57,641 nucleotides of DNA. It comes from an uncultured Clostridia bacterium. GTDB lineage: Bacteria > Bacillota > Clostridia > Oscillospirales > Oscillospiraceae. The translations under genes were made by a program, and so were the position numbers. Of this stretch, positions 34,175 to 43,116 are shown piece after piece (the first letter of the stretch is position 1; every line of letters begins with the position of its first letter). The notes under the pieces were generated by a model that was not told the origin of the DNA, did no database searches, and saw only the letters and a program-made list of their open reading frames with translations. The DNA lies in contig CAMNOV010000004.1 in NCBI GenBank assembly GCA_946547105.1, positions 1 through 57,641 of the forward strand, written 5' to 3'.

Positions 34175-34201
34175 GGTATCGGTTCCTATCGGAAGAAATG
34201 T

Positions 34202-34230
34202 TTGACAGCGCCGGCTTTCTGCGTTACAAT
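34202..34230 (+). promoter_or_regulatory. Promoter of tRNA-Arg
   Basis: Perfect TTGACA (34202-34207), 17-nt spacer, TACAAT (34225-34230), 16 nt before the tRNA. Confidence 0.85.
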
Positions 34231-34245
34231 AGCCAACGCTGATAC

Positions 34246-34322
34246 GCCCACGTAGCTCAGCAGGATAGAGCGACCGCCTCCTAAGCGGTAGGTCGGAGGT
34301 TCGAATCCCCTCGTGGGTGCCA
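34246..34322 (+). tRNA. tRNA-Arg (CCT anticodon)
   Basis: A complete 77-nt cloverleaf with encoded CCA (34320-34322). The anticodon loop CTCCTAA is closed by ACCGC/GCGGT and gives anticodon CCT, reading AGG. The acceptor stem starts with a G-U pair. The GTTCGAATC T-loop is canonical. Confidence 0.97.
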
Positions 34323-34323
34323 G

Positions 34324-34358
34324 AAAGCTCTGTGAGTACACAGAGCTTTTTCTTTTTT
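34324..34358 (+). terminator. Terminator of tRNA-Arg
   Basis: AAAGCTCTGTG (34324-34334) pairs with CACAGAGCTTT (34339-34349), followed by TTCTTTTTTT. Confidence 0.92.
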
Positions 34359-34464
34359 TCGGAATAAAATTATACCTGCCAAAAGAAAAGAATGCAATCA
34401 TATCGGCAAAAATTTACGGCGTGTTCACGAAGAGCAGGAAGAATTTGTGCGTTGAAAAGCAAAA

Positions 34465-34490
34465 CTCCGCGCCATACAATAGGCGCGGAG
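34465..34490 (+). promoter_or_regulatory. Hairpin over the Shine-Dalgarno of a small membrane gene
   Basis: CTCCGCGCC (34465-34473) pairs perfectly with GGCGCGGAG (34482-34490) around 8 nt. The Shine-Dalgarno GGAGGT (34487-34492) lies mostly within the 3' arm, so folding should block translation unless opened. Confidence 0.6.
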
Positions 34491-34499
34491 GTGCAGGAT

Positions 34500-34733
34500 A
34501 TGAAATTGAAACCGATCCTTGCGCGTATGGCACGCATGTGCGCGCCGGCCTGGTACATATTCAGGAGCAGCATGCTCCTCAGCCTGACGCTGCTTTCCTG
34601 CGGGTTGCTGCTGACGCTTGGCGGACATGAACAGCTCCGCACCGCCGAAGCCATCTACGAGACCGTAGAGGCTGTCTTACTGATCGGCATTCTGTTTTCC
34701 GCGATCGCAGAAGATCAGCAATCCAGGCGGTAG
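34500..34733 (+). CDS. Small membrane protein of unknown function
   Basis: A 77-aa protein with a basic N-terminus, a hydrophobic helix (about 17-41), an amphipathic middle (HEQLRTAEAIYETVE) and a second short helix near 58-69. No family is recognised. ATG 34500 follows GGAGGT by 7 nt, and that site is masked by a 9-bp GC-rich hairpin. The last 19 nt overlap the end of the convergent rnmV gene. The open frame with its good ribosome-binding site makes a real gene likely but not certain. Confidence 0.55.
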   Translation: MKLKPILARMARMCAPAWYIFRSSMLLSLTLLSCGLLLTLGGHEQLRTAEAIYETVEAVLLIGILFSAIAEDQQSRR

Positions 34734-35293
34734 AACTCTTCACGGGTCATCAGTGCATTGAGGACATCGAGCAGCGCCGCTGCGGACAGATGCTCCGGAA
34801 GATCCAGTTTTTTCATCAGATCTTTCCTTTTCTCTGCGCTGCCGTCACAGCCGCTGAGTCCCCGGGCATAGAGGTCGGCCTTGCTGATCGCATTTTGCTG
34901 CGCTGTACTCTCGCCGTCGATCGTCGCGCCGGCGCGGCGCAGCGCCTCCAATATCACTTCCGGCCGCATGCCCTCCACGCCGAGCTTGCCCTCTTTGGAA
35001 GGTGCGCTTTTTCTGCGCTCTTTCCCATAAACATCGGGAATATAGGCATGCTTGACCAGTTTGGGATCCACGCAGCCTCTGATGAAATTGCGGATCACGA
35101 AGCCCGCTCCGTCGGAATCGGTCAGCACGATCAGTCCGCGGGATTCCGCCAATGTGCGCAGCAGCTTCTGCTTCTGCTTATCGTTGAAGATGCCGAAGCC
35201 GGAGGTCTCAAGGATCACGGCGTCCACTACCTGGCTGAGTGTGTTTTTATCGTAGCGCCCCTCAACGATGATTATTTCCCGGATCCTATGCAT
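34715..35293 (-). CDS. rnmV: Ribonuclease M5
   Basis: The 192-aa protein has an N-terminal Toprim domain with Glu in IVEGRYD near residue 11 and the acidic pair in LTDSDGAG near 58, plus the RNase M5 C-terminal domain. It trims the precursor ends of 5S rRNA. The gene overlaps the holA stop by 8 nt (start at 35293). Its 3' end overlaps the convergent small membrane gene by 19 nt. Confidence 0.93.
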   Translation of the reverse strand: MHRIREIIIVEGRYDKNTLSQVVDAVILETSGFGIFNDKQKQKLLRTLAESRGLIVLTDSDGAGFVIRNFIRGCVDPKLVKHAYIPDVYGKERRKSAPSKEGKLGVEGMRPEVILEALRRAGATIDGESTAQQNAISKADLYARGLSGCDGSAEKRKDLMKKLDLPEHLSAAALLDVLNALMTREEFYRLDC

Positions 35294-36332
35294 GGGTCTC
35301 CCCCGCCGCGATCCGCAATACCAGTTCCTTCAGCAGCTCCAGGTCATCCGAGGAGCTGCTTTTCATTTGATAATCCGTCTCCGCACAGAGCTCCACCGCA
35401 CGTTTCAGCTGCGGCAGACTGAAGCTGCGGGAGGAGGCGATCAGCCGTGAAGCAATGGAATCAAAGCGCAGCTTGCACACGTCCATGACGTAAGAGGCGC
35501 CGAGATTCTTCTCCGCGGCAAGACGCGCCGCATAGAGCCGCCGCATCTGTCCGCCGATAACGGCCAGCATGGCGATCGGCTCGTTGTTTTTATCCGACAG
35601 CAGCTCCTCCAGGACTTTCATCGCCGCGTTATACTCCCGTTTGGCCAGATGATCTGTCATTTCAAACACGATAGCCTCCGGCAAATGGTGCGCCACAGCA
35701 TCCACATCGGCGACCGTGACAACCTCGCCTTTGGCATAGGCAGCCACTTTTTCGATTTCCGGGATCAGACGGTTCATCAGATCGCCGCTGACGAAGATCA
35801 GATGCTGTGCCGCCTCCAGTTCCACGCGCTTGCCATAGGCGGAAAAGCGCTTGGCGATCCATTTGACCAGCGCGTCCTGCGTCTGTTCGGTGAATTTAAG
35901 CTCGATCGCCTTGTCTTTCAGAAAGCGGATCAGTTTCAGACGGCCATCCGGCTCAAAGGCTGCGCTCTGAACAAAAACGACCGTGCAGTAATCTGGGATA
36001 TCCTCCAGCAGCTTCTGCAGCGTGTCGCCCTCTTGAAAGCGGTTCAGATCGACGCCGCGCAGCTCAACGAAGCTGCGTTCCGACAGAAACGGGATCGCGT
36101 CGATCGCAGAGGAAAGCTCCTGCAGATCCAATTCCGGACCGTTGAGTCGCTTATAGCTGAAGCTGTCCTCCCCCTCCGGGACGCACAGTTCTTTCAGCGT
36201 CTGCAGATAGCGTTCGCGCAGGTAATCCTCCGGCCCCCAAAGCCAGTAAAGCTGCCCCGGGCCTTCGCTTTTCAGGCGACGGATCTCTTCGTTATAATTC
36301 AGTTGTTTCTCTTCTTTTTTCTTCTTCGCCAT
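35286..36332 (-). CDS. holA: DNA polymerase III delta subunit
   Basis: The 348-aa clamp-loader subunit has the family's YWLWGPEDYLRERY start region near 29-42, a central FVQSAAFEPDGRLK segment, the VFEMTDHLAKREYNAA helix and the C-terminal collar domain. It opens the beta sliding clamp. GAGGTG a few nt before ATG 36332 overlaps the end of comEC. The gene lies 8 nt after the comEC stop, in the conserved comEC-holA order. Confidence 0.92.
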   Translation of the reverse strand: MAKKKKEEKQLNYNEEIRRLKSEGPGQLYWLWGPEDYLRERYLQTLKELCVPEGEDSFSYKRLNGPELDLQELSSAIDAIPFLSERSFVELRGVDLNRFQEGDTLQKLLEDIPDYCTVVFVQSAAFEPDGRLKLIRFLKDKAIELKFTEQTQDALVKWIAKRFSAYGKRVELEAAQHLIFVSGDLMNRLIPEIEKVAAYAKGEVVTVADVDAVAHHLPEAIVFEMTDHLAKREYNAAMKVLEELLSDKNNEPIAMLAVIGGQMRRLYAARLAAEKNLGASYVMDVCKLRFDSIASRLIASSRSFSLPQLKRAVELCAETDYQMKSSSSDDLELLKELVLRIAAGETHA

Positions 36333-36340
36333 AACGCACC

Positions 36341-38602
36341 TCAGGGAACGCGCAGTTCAACCGTCCCGTTCTCATCCGTCCTGTACACAGTATACCCGTA
36401 TTTGTCCAGCCGTTCAAGTGTTTCCGGCGTCGGATGTCCGAATGTATTATAACCGCAGCTGATGATTGCGGTGTCTGCGCCGATCGATTCCAGCAATTCC
36501 GGGCTGCTGGCATACTTGGAGCCGTGATGTCCGACGACCAGTACTTCGATATTGCTCAGGTCCTCTTTGGCTACGAGCTCCCGCTCGGCCGCCATATTGA
36601 TATCGCCTGTTACCAGCAGATCATACCCGTCAATGCCGATCTTTGCTGTCACGCATCGCTCATTAATTTCTCCCGCGTCGCCGGGCACAAACAGGTGCAG
36701 CGAAATTGCGCCGTATGATCCGGTCAAATCCTCATCGATTTCCGTGATGATCGTTCCGGATCGCTGCGCTGCTTCAAGTATTGGCTGTATCAGATCGTTC
36801 GGGTCTTCCATCTCCGGCCCGACAAGGATCTCCCGTACTGGAAGATAAGCCATCAGCCGCAGTACTCCGTCTGCGTGGTCGGTATGCAGATGAGTCAGAA
36901 CCAGAAGATCAATATCGTCTCTTCCACGGCTGCAAAGGTAACTCCCGGCCCGATCTCCGGCATCATCCAGGCTGTTGATATTTCCGCAGTCGATGACGAT
37001 CGTATCTTCACCGGAGAATACGACCAGACTTTGCCCCTGGTCGACGTCGACCGCGGTCATATATCCCGGTGCATTTCCATAATAAAGCCTCGTCGCGGTC
37101 AAGAGGACAAAAAGGCTGAAAACGGCAAGCCCTGTCGGGTAGACCCAACGGAGCCAACTGTTTTTCAGCAAAACTGCGGCAGCAATAAAAAGCACATATA
37201 CCAGCACCAACCACAGCCAGTTCCATTTCAGGCATAGATACAGGCAGGAGAAGTCGGGAGCGGAGAAAACTCCCGCCACGAGAATGATATATCGTGCCAT
37301 CCAGGAGACTATCCGGGCCAAAATCAGCGCAGCAGGCAAATAAAGCAGGGAAAACAGGCAACAGAAATAACCCGTGCCAAAGCAGAGCGGCACCGCCCAA
37401 AGTGTAAACAGATTAGTCAGCGGAGACAGGGTGGAGACATAACCGAAATGCAGGCCGACCAGCGGCGTGGTAAATACCAGGACACCGAGGGAGTTTGCTA
37501 TATTGGAGGACAGATAATTCCGGAGACGCCAATGCAGCCTTTTGGGAATGGACGCAAGGACTGCATTTCGTATCCGATCAGAAAACAGCTCGATCCCTGC
37601 CAGAGAAGCAAAGGACAGCTGCAGACTGACGCTGCCTGCCGCATATGGATTTTGAAGCAAGATGAGCGCGAGCGCAAACAGCAGAGAGGTCGGCGGGTCA
37701 TCCTCGCGCCCAAGCAGAGGCGCCAACAGAGCGATCGTCTGCATCAGCCCCGCGCGCACGGCAGAGGGGCTCGAACCGGTCAGCAGTACAAAGCACCAGA
37801 TCAGCAGCAGCGACAGAATCGATGCCCGGCGGGTATTCCCAAGCAGCTGCCGCAGCATACCGACCAGGAACGCGATATGCATGCCGGAAACCGCAACCAT
37901 GTGCATCAGTCCCGCGCGGCTCAGGCTCAGATGCAGCGCTTCATCCGCATATAGATCTGATTTTTCGCCAAGCATCAGCGCCTGAAAGAAAGCAAAGGTG
38001 TCCTTCGGAAATACAAGGCGGATCCGGTCACATAGCTTTTCATTCAGCGAAGCAGCCCAGCCGCGCAGAGTGAAATGGCGCTCCCCTGTCAGTTTCAGCT
38101 CACCCCGCTGATTGGCGGTCAGATAGATCCCGCGGGCAAGGTTGTTGTCATAACGCTCGCCGTTTCTGATATCAGCAGAGCGCAGCAAGAATGTGCCTTC
38201 AAAGCAGTCACCCGGAACGGCTTCCTTCAGGGAATTGGAAAACAGAGTGCTTTTCATGGATGTATGCTCGTCGACCTGCAGCAACACTTCCGAACGTACC
38301 CAGCCGTTGCCATTCACAGGCACAGAAAGGACCTGACCGCTGCAGCTCAGTTCCTGTCCGTCCAGGGCGTGGGCTCGATCGAGCGTCAGCATCTGGTGCA
38401 TGGCATAGAGATACAAACCTGCAGATATCGCGCATAAGCTGATGATAACGGACAGCAGCCAGCGCCGCCGAAGCAGGATCAGGCCGATTCCCGGCAGGAC
38501 AAGGATCAGCGCGATCGGAAGCAGCCACGCAGCCGGCAATAGAAAGTGCGCAAGGAATACCGCCGCCGAAAAAGAGCCGCAGGCAATGGCAAGTTTTCTC
38601 AT
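36341..38602 (-). CDS. comEC: DNA-uptake channel protein ComEC/Rec2
   Basis: The 753-aa protein has the three ComEC parts: an N-terminal region with helices and an OB-like extracytoplasmic domain (1-190), the Competence membrane domain (about 200-470, with LMHMVAVSGMHIAFLVG), and a C-terminal metallo-beta-lactamase-like nuclease domain (LTHLHTDHADG near 575, VGHHGSKYA near 690). It forms the inner-membrane channel for single-stranded DNA. No other com gene is in the window. The gene starts 56 nt after the HIT stop, with a terminator between them. Confidence 0.95.
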   Translation of the reverse strand: MRKLAIACGSFSAAVFLAHFLLPAAWLLPIALILVLPGIGLILLRRRWLLSVIISLCAISAGLYLYAMHQMLTLDRAHALDGQELSCSGQVLSVPVNGNGWVRSEVLLQVDEHTSMKSTLFSNSLKEAVPGDCFEGTFLLRSADIRNGERYDNNLARGIYLTANQRGELKLTGERHFTLRGWAASLNEKLCDRIRLVFPKDTFAFFQALMLGEKSDLYADEALHLSLSRAGLMHMVAVSGMHIAFLVGMLRQLLGNTRRASILSLLLIWCFVLLTGSSPSAVRAGLMQTIALLAPLLGREDDPPTSLLFALALILLQNPYAAGSVSLQLSFASLAGIELFSDRIRNAVLASIPKRLHWRLRNYLSSNIANSLGVLVFTTPLVGLHFGYVSTLSPLTNLFTLWAVPLCFGTGYFCCLFSLLYLPAALILARIVSWMARYIILVAGVFSAPDFSCLYLCLKWNWLWLVLVYVLFIAAAVLLKNSWLRWVYPTGLAVFSLFVLLTATRLYYGNAPGYMTAVDVDQGQSLVVFSGEDTIVIDCGNINSLDDAGDRAGSYLCSRGRDDIDLLVLTHLHTDHADGVLRLMAYLPVREILVGPEMEDPNDLIQPILEAAQRSGTIITEIDEDLTGSYGAISLHLFVPGDAGEINERCVTAKIGIDGYDLLVTGDINMAAERELVAKEDLSNIEVLVVGHHGSKYASSPELLESIGADTAIISCGYNTFGHPTPETLERLDKYGYTVYRTDENGTVELRVP

Positions 38603-38623
38603 TTCTTCACCGCCATTGAAGAA

Positions 38624-38648
38624 AGCCGCATGGAAAAACCATGCGGCT
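38624..38648 (-). terminator. Terminator after the HIT gene
   Basis: AGCCGCATGG and CCATGCGGCT form a 10-bp stem (38624-38633, 38639-38648) with a 5-nt loop and TTCTT on the minus strand. Confidence 0.75.
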
Positions 38649-38658
38649 CACTTTTTCT

Positions 38659-39003
38659 TTATATGATTTTTTCGCCCAGCTTCACGCCGCCGATCAGATG
38701 GAAATGCAGATGCATCACACTCTGACCGCCGTCTTCGCCGCAGTTGGTGATAACGCGATATCCGCTGCCGAGGCCCTCGGACGCGGCGATCTTTGTGATC
38801 GCTTCAAAGCACTTGGCCACGTACACGGAATTGTCGGTGTTGATCTCAGCTGCCGAGGCGATATGCGCCTTGGGAACGACCAGAACATGCACCGGCGCCT
38901 GGGGATTGATGTCTCGGAATGCGTAGACGTACTCATCCTCATAGACCTTGCTGCTGGGGATGGAGCCGCCGATGATCTTGCAAAACAGGCAGTTTTCGTT
39001 CAT
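38659..39003 (-). CDS. HIT-family nucleotide-binding protein
   Basis: The 114-aa HIT protein carries the triad HLHFHLIGG near residue 98 and an N-terminal CLFCKII zinc-type pair. The family hydrolyses nucleoside phosphoramidates or dinucleotides; the specific substrate is unknown. I start at ATG 39003, 6 nt after GAGGAGG; the in-frame ATG at 39009 touches that site. It follows alaS by 11 nt, so both share the T-box-controlled transcript. Confidence 0.93.
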   Translation of the reverse strand: MNENCLFCKIIGGSIPSSKVYEDEYVYAFRDINPQAPVHVLVVPKAHIASAAEINTDNSVYVAKCFEAITKIAASEGLGSGYRVITNCGEDGGQSVMHLHFHLIGGVKLGEKII

Positions 39004-39014
39004 GTTCATCCTCC

Positions 39015-41636
39015 TCAGGTTTTGTCGTTTACGAAGCCGAACACGGCATCCAGCGCAGCATCAAGCTTGGAGAGGTCGCTGCCGCCGCCCATGGCGGAAT
39101 CCGGCTTGCCGCCGCCCTTGCCTCCGGCGATCGGCGTGACAGCCTTGATGATATCTCCGGCACGAACGCCTTTGGCCACGGCGTCCTTGCCGCAGACGCA
39201 CTGGAAGGTGATCTTCTCGCCGTTGACGGCAGCCAGCAGGGCAACAACGGATGAGTCCTTATCGCGGAGCACGTCGCCCAGCTTGCGAAGAGCATTGGCG
39301 TCGCCCTCGACCTTTGCCGTCAGGACATGAAGGCCCTTCACTTCCCTGGCACCCTGAAGCAAACGGTCGGCGCCGCCGGCGGATTCCTTATCCTTGTACT
39401 GCTCGATCAGACGACGGGCTTCCTTCAGCTCCGCGGCCTGCTGTTCCACGCGGCCGATCAGCTCGGCGGGACCTGCCTTGAACATGGTGCCGAGCACAGA
39501 GAGGATTTCCTGGCTCTGGTAGAGCGTCTTCATGGTTTCCGGTCCGGTAACCGCCTCGATGCGGCGGACGCCGGACGCGACAGAAGCTTCGGAAACGATA
39601 TGGAAAGGTCCTGCCTTCGCGGTATTATCCAAATGGGTACCGCCGCAGAGCTCGACACTGTAACCGCCCATATTGACCACGCGGACAATATCGCCGTATT
39701 TTTCGCCGAAGAGCGCGGTAGCACCAGCCTTTTTCGCCTCATCGATCGGCATCTCGCGCGTTACGACCGGGTAACCCGTCAGAATAGCCTCGTTGACCAT
39801 CCGCTCGACCTCGCTGATTTGCTCCGGCGTCATGGCGGAGAAATGCGTGAAGTCAAAGCGCAGACGGTCGGGCTCGACGAGGGAGCCAGCCTGGTGGACG
39901 TGATCGCCCAGCACGTCACGCAGCGCGCGCTGCAGCAGGTGCGTCGCGCTGTGGGCTCGGCGGATGGCGCTGCGGCGGGTCGTGTCAATACTGACAGTCA
40001 CAGTATCGCCTACCGAGAGCGTGCCCTCAGTGAGCTTGCCGTAGTGCATGATCTTGCCGCCCTTGTTCTTCTGCACGTCGCTGACCGCAAAGGTCCCGAT
40101 CATGCCGTGATCGGCCACCTGGCCGCCCATTTCGGCATACATCGGCGTTTTGTCAAGCACGACGATCGCTTCCGTGCCGGCCGTGATCTCGTCGCGGGCT
40201 TCGCCCTCGGCGACGATGGCGAGGACCTTTGCCTCGACCGTATCCTGATCATAGCCGACAAATACGGTCTCCGGGATCTCCTTGCCGAAACTCACGCCGG
40301 CCCAGCCGAGATCGCCCAGCGCCTCGCGCGCCTTGCGGGCGCGAACACGCTGCTCTTCCATCAACTGGCGGAAGGCGTTCTGATCGACCTCCATGCCCTC
40401 GTCGGCGCACATCTCAATCGTCAGGTCAATGGGGAAGCCGTAGGTATCATAGAGTCTGAAGGCGTCGGCGCCGGAGAAGGTGCTCTCCCCTTTCGCCTTG
40501 TGCTCGGCCAGAAGCTCGGTAAAGATCTTCATGCCGGCGTCAATGGTGCGGGCGAAGTTTTCTTCCTCGGTCTTGACGACACGGGTGATATAAGCCTGCT
40601 TTTCGCGCAGTTCCGGGTACTGCCCCTCGTTTTCATGCACGACGGTGTCAATGACCTCATAGAGGAAGGGCTCGTTGACGCCGAGGAGCTTGCCGTGACG
40701 CGCGGCGCGGCGCAGCAAGCGGCGGAGCACATAGCCGCGGCCCTCGTTGGAGGGCAGAACCCCGTCGCAGATCATAAACACGCCGCTGCGGATATGGTCG
40801 GTGATGACGCGCAGGGACACGTCCATCTTGTGGCTCTTGCCGTAGTACGCCCCGGTCAGCTCGCTGACCTTGTGGGTAATGTTCATAACCGTGTCGACAT
40901 CAAACAGAGAATCGACATCCTGGCAGACGACAGCCAGGCGCTCCAGGCCCATGCCGGTATCGATGTTCTTCTGCTTGAGCTCGGTATAGTGGCCCTCACC
41001 GTCGTTATCAAACTGGGAAAAGACGTTGTTCCAGACTTCGATATAGCGGTCGCAGTCGCAGCCGACGGTGCAGGTCGGCTTTCCACAGCCGTATTTCTCA
41101 CCGCGATCATAGTAGATTTCCGAGCAGGGGCCGCAGGGGCCGGCACCGTGCTCCCAGAAGTTGTCCTCCTTGCCAAAGCGGTAAATACGCTCGGCGGGAA
41201 TGCCGATCTCCTTGTTCCAGATATCAAAGGCCTCGTCGTCGTTCTCATAGACCGAAGGATAGAGACGATCGGGGTCGATGCCCACCCACTCGGGGCTCGT
41301 CAAAAACTCCCAGCTCCAGTGGATCGCCTCGCGCTTGAAGTAATCACCGAAGGAGAAGTTGCCGAGCATCTCAAAGAAGGTGCCGTGGCGGGAGGTCTTG
41401 CCGATATTCTCAATATCACCGGTGCGGATGCACTTCTGGCAGGTGCAGACGCGGTGACGCGGAGGCTCCTGTTCGCCCTTGAAATAGGGCTTCATCGGCG
41501 CCATGCCGGAATTGATGAGCAGAAGGCTTGCGTCATTCTGCGGGATCAGCGAAAAGCTGGGCAGGCGAAGATGACCCTTGCTTTCGAAAAAGCTGAGGAA
41601 CATTTCGCGCAGTTGGTTCAGGCCGTATTTTTCCAT
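39015..41636 (-). CDS. alaS: Alanyl-tRNA synthetase
   Basis: The 873-aa class II synthetase is full length. The catalytic core opens LPSFSLIPQNDASLLLINSGM. The editing domain has the zinc motif HSATHLL (near 560) and CGGTH (near 660). A coiled coil follows (690-740), then a C-terminal DHHA1 domain with a Gly-rich GGKGGGKPDSAMGGG stretch. It charges tRNA-Ala and clears Ser- or Gly-tRNA-Ala. GAGGAT precedes ATG 41636. A T-box leader upstream ties expression to uncharged tRNA-Ala. Confidence 0.97.
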   Translation of the reverse strand: MEKYGLNQLREMFLSFFESKGHLRLPSFSLIPQNDASLLLINSGMAPMKPYFKGEQEPPRHRVCTCQKCIRTGDIENIGKTSRHGTFFEMLGNFSFGDYFKREAIHWSWEFLTSPEWVGIDPDRLYPSVYENDDEAFDIWNKEIGIPAERIYRFGKEDNFWEHGAGPCGPCSEIYYDRGEKYGCGKPTCTVGCDCDRYIEVWNNVFSQFDNDGEGHYTELKQKNIDTGMGLERLAVVCQDVDSLFDVDTVMNITHKVSELTGAYYGKSHKMDVSLRVITDHIRSGVFMICDGVLPSNEGRGYVLRRLLRRAARHGKLLGVNEPFLYEVIDTVVHENEGQYPELREKQAYITRVVKTEEENFARTIDAGMKIFTELLAEHKAKGESTFSGADAFRLYDTYGFPIDLTIEMCADEGMEVDQNAFRQLMEEQRVRARKAREALGDLGWAGVSFGKEIPETVFVGYDQDTVEAKVLAIVAEGEARDEITAGTEAIVVLDKTPMYAEMGGQVADHGMIGTFAVSDVQKNKGGKIMHYGKLTEGTLSVGDTVTVSIDTTRRSAIRRAHSATHLLQRALRDVLGDHVHQAGSLVEPDRLRFDFTHFSAMTPEQISEVERMVNEAILTGYPVVTREMPIDEAKKAGATALFGEKYGDIVRVVNMGGYSVELCGGTHLDNTAKAGPFHIVSEASVASGVRRIEAVTGPETMKTLYQSQEILSVLGTMFKAGPAELIGRVEQQAAELKEARRLIEQYKDKESAGGADRLLQGAREVKGLHVLTAKVEGDANALRKLGDVLRDKDSSVVALLAAVNGEKITFQCVCGKDAVAKGVRAGDIIKAVTPIAGGKGGGKPDSAMGGGSDLSKLDAALDAVFGFVNDKT

Positions 41637-41658
41637 GGTCTATCCTCTTTCATAAAAA

Positions 41659-41873
41659 ATGACGCCCCTGTTCCGTAAAGGCACAGGGGCGAATTGTGTT
41701 CGCGGTACCACCCTGATTATCGTGTAAGCGATATCTCGTGCGCCTTTAACGCGGGCATACGCCCCGCTTGTCACAGGGAGGCTCGGAAGTGGCCGACAAA
41801 CACGCGTTCAAAGCCTCGCACCGACCGGCTTTTCTCTGAAGAACGACTGCACTCGTCTCGTTTCGTCAACGCC
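41659..41873 (-). promoter_or_regulatory. T-box leader of alaS
   Basis: The antiterminator core AGGGTGGTACCGCG (41714-41701) is an exact T-box. It is followed by the terminator stem (CGCCCCTG/CAGGGGCG, 41691-41684 with 41670-41663) and T-run. Stem I features precede it, including CAGAGA and GGTGCGAG loops. GCC followed by A at 41794-41792 is a plausible alanine specifier codon. Confidence 0.92.
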
Positions 41874-41879
41874 TATGCA

Positions 41880-41908
41880 ACTATACTCATTGCGGTGGAT
41901 TTTGTCAA
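41880..41908 (-). promoter_or_regulatory. Sigma-A-type promoter of alaS
   Basis: Perfect TTGACA (41908-41903), 17-nt spacer, TATAGT (41885-41880). The -35 overlaps the stop codon of the upstream U32 gene. Confidence 0.85.
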
Positions 41909-43116
41909 GTAAAATCCCGCTTTTTCCGCACGATCGCGCCCCTCGGGGCGAAGACCGGTAACGTCAGATGAAATTCCATCATTGCGCGGCGTGTATCCTC
42001 GATCTCCTCGCCCTCCGGGCCGAAGATCTGTTCGGCGCAGAAGGATATCGGCTCTCTGCCGGGCAGCAGCAGCTCCAGCTCGTCGCCGCGGAAGAATTTG
42101 TTTCTCTGCGTCAAAAGAGCGTTGCCCTCTTCGTCGCTTTCCTCCACGACGGCGACCACGTCGGCCGTTGCGCTGTAGGACGCTTCCCCGTAGTGCTGTC
42201 CCGGCTCGCCGAAATAAAAGCCGGTGCTGTAAGGCCGGTGGCTGAGCTTTTCGGTTTCCTCCACCCAGAGCGGATCAAGCCTTTTTCCTTCTATGGCCGC
42301 ATCCAGGGCCTGGCGGTAAGCGTTGGTGACGACCGCGGTATAGTAGGCAGACTTCATCCGGCCTTCGATCTTGAAGCTGCTGATCCCGGCGTCCAGAAGC
42401 TCCGGCAGGTGCTCGATCATGCGCATGTCGCGGGAGTTCATGATATAGGTGCCGCCGTCCTCGGTGATTTCAAAATACTGTCCGGGGCGCTTTTCTTCGA
42501 CCAGGTGGTATTTCCAGCGGCAGGGCTGGGCGCATTCACCGCGATTGGCGTCGCGCCCGGTGAGATAGTTGGACAGCAGGCAACGCCCGGAAAAGGATAC
42601 GCACATCGCCCCGTGCACAAAGGCCTCCAGCCGCAGTTCCGGCGGCGTGTTGGCGCGAATGCGGCGAATATCCTCCAGCTTCGTCTCACGGGCCAGCACC
42701 ACGGTGTCCGCGCCCAGTTCATAGAGCGCATTGGCCGTCGCGCTGTTGATGACGCCGAACTGCGTACTGACATGGCGCGCCACGCGGGGCGCGTGCCGTT
42801 TGGCAAGGCTGAGCACGCCGAGATCGGCAATGATCAGCGCATCCACGCCGATCTCCTGCAGGAAACCGAGGTAAAGCGGCAATGGATCTAGCTCCGCTTC
42901 CAGCGGGAGCGTATTGCAGGTCACATAGAGCCTTTTTCCCGCGCTGTGGACAAGCCGAACCGCCTCGGACAGCTCCTCGTCGCTGAAATTGGCGGAAGCA
43001 GCGCGCATCCCGTAGGCGTGACCCGCCAGGTACACCGCGTCCGCGCCGTAGAGCAGCGCCATGCGCAGCCGCTCCACATCTCCCGCGGGCGACAGAAGTT
43101 CCGGCAGATCAGCCAT
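41905..43116 (-). CDS. Peptidase U32 family protein, probable tRNA/rRNA hydroxylation factor
   Basis: The 403-aa protein has the U32 signature EAFVHGAMCVSFSGRCLLS near 165-183 and further cluster-type cysteines in GECAQPC. Its N-terminus is LPELLSPAGD. Members with this layout (TrhP, RlhA) help hydroxylate tRNA wobble uridine or a 23S rRNA cytidine; true peptidase activity is doubtful. Which RNA is the target cannot be decided here. ATG 43116 overlaps the mltG stop by 8 nt and lacks a Shine-Dalgarno, so translation is probably coupled to mltG. Confidence 0.85.
   Translation of the reverse strand: MADLPELLSPAGDVERLRMALLYGADAVYLAGHAYGMRAASANFSDEELSEAVRLVHSAGKRLYVTCNTLPLEAELDPLPLYLGFLQEIGVDALIIADLGVLSLAKRHAPRVARHVSTQFGVINSATANALYELGADTVVLARETKLEDIRRIRANTPPELRLEAFVHGAMCVSFSGRCLLSNYLTGRDANRGECAQPCRWKYHLVEEKRPGQYFEITEDGGTYIMNSRDMRMIEHLPELLDAGISSFKIEGRMKSAYYTAVVTNAYRQALDAAIEGKRLDPLWVEETEKLSHRPYSTGFYFGEPGQHYGEASYSATADVVAVVEESDEEGNALLTQRNKFFRGDELELLLPGREPISFCAEQIFGPEGEEIEDTRRAMMEFHLTLPVFAPRGAIVRKKRDFT

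Noticed and set aside
39327-41678. 783-codon open frame on the plus strand
   Set aside because: It lies antisense to alaS, whose protein is fully conserved. The frame exists because of the codon bias of alaS, and its translation resembles no family.
41654-41716. Plain intrinsic terminator between the U32 gene and alaS
   Set aside because: It is preceded by an exact T-box core and stem I features, so it is the regulated terminator of a T-box leader.
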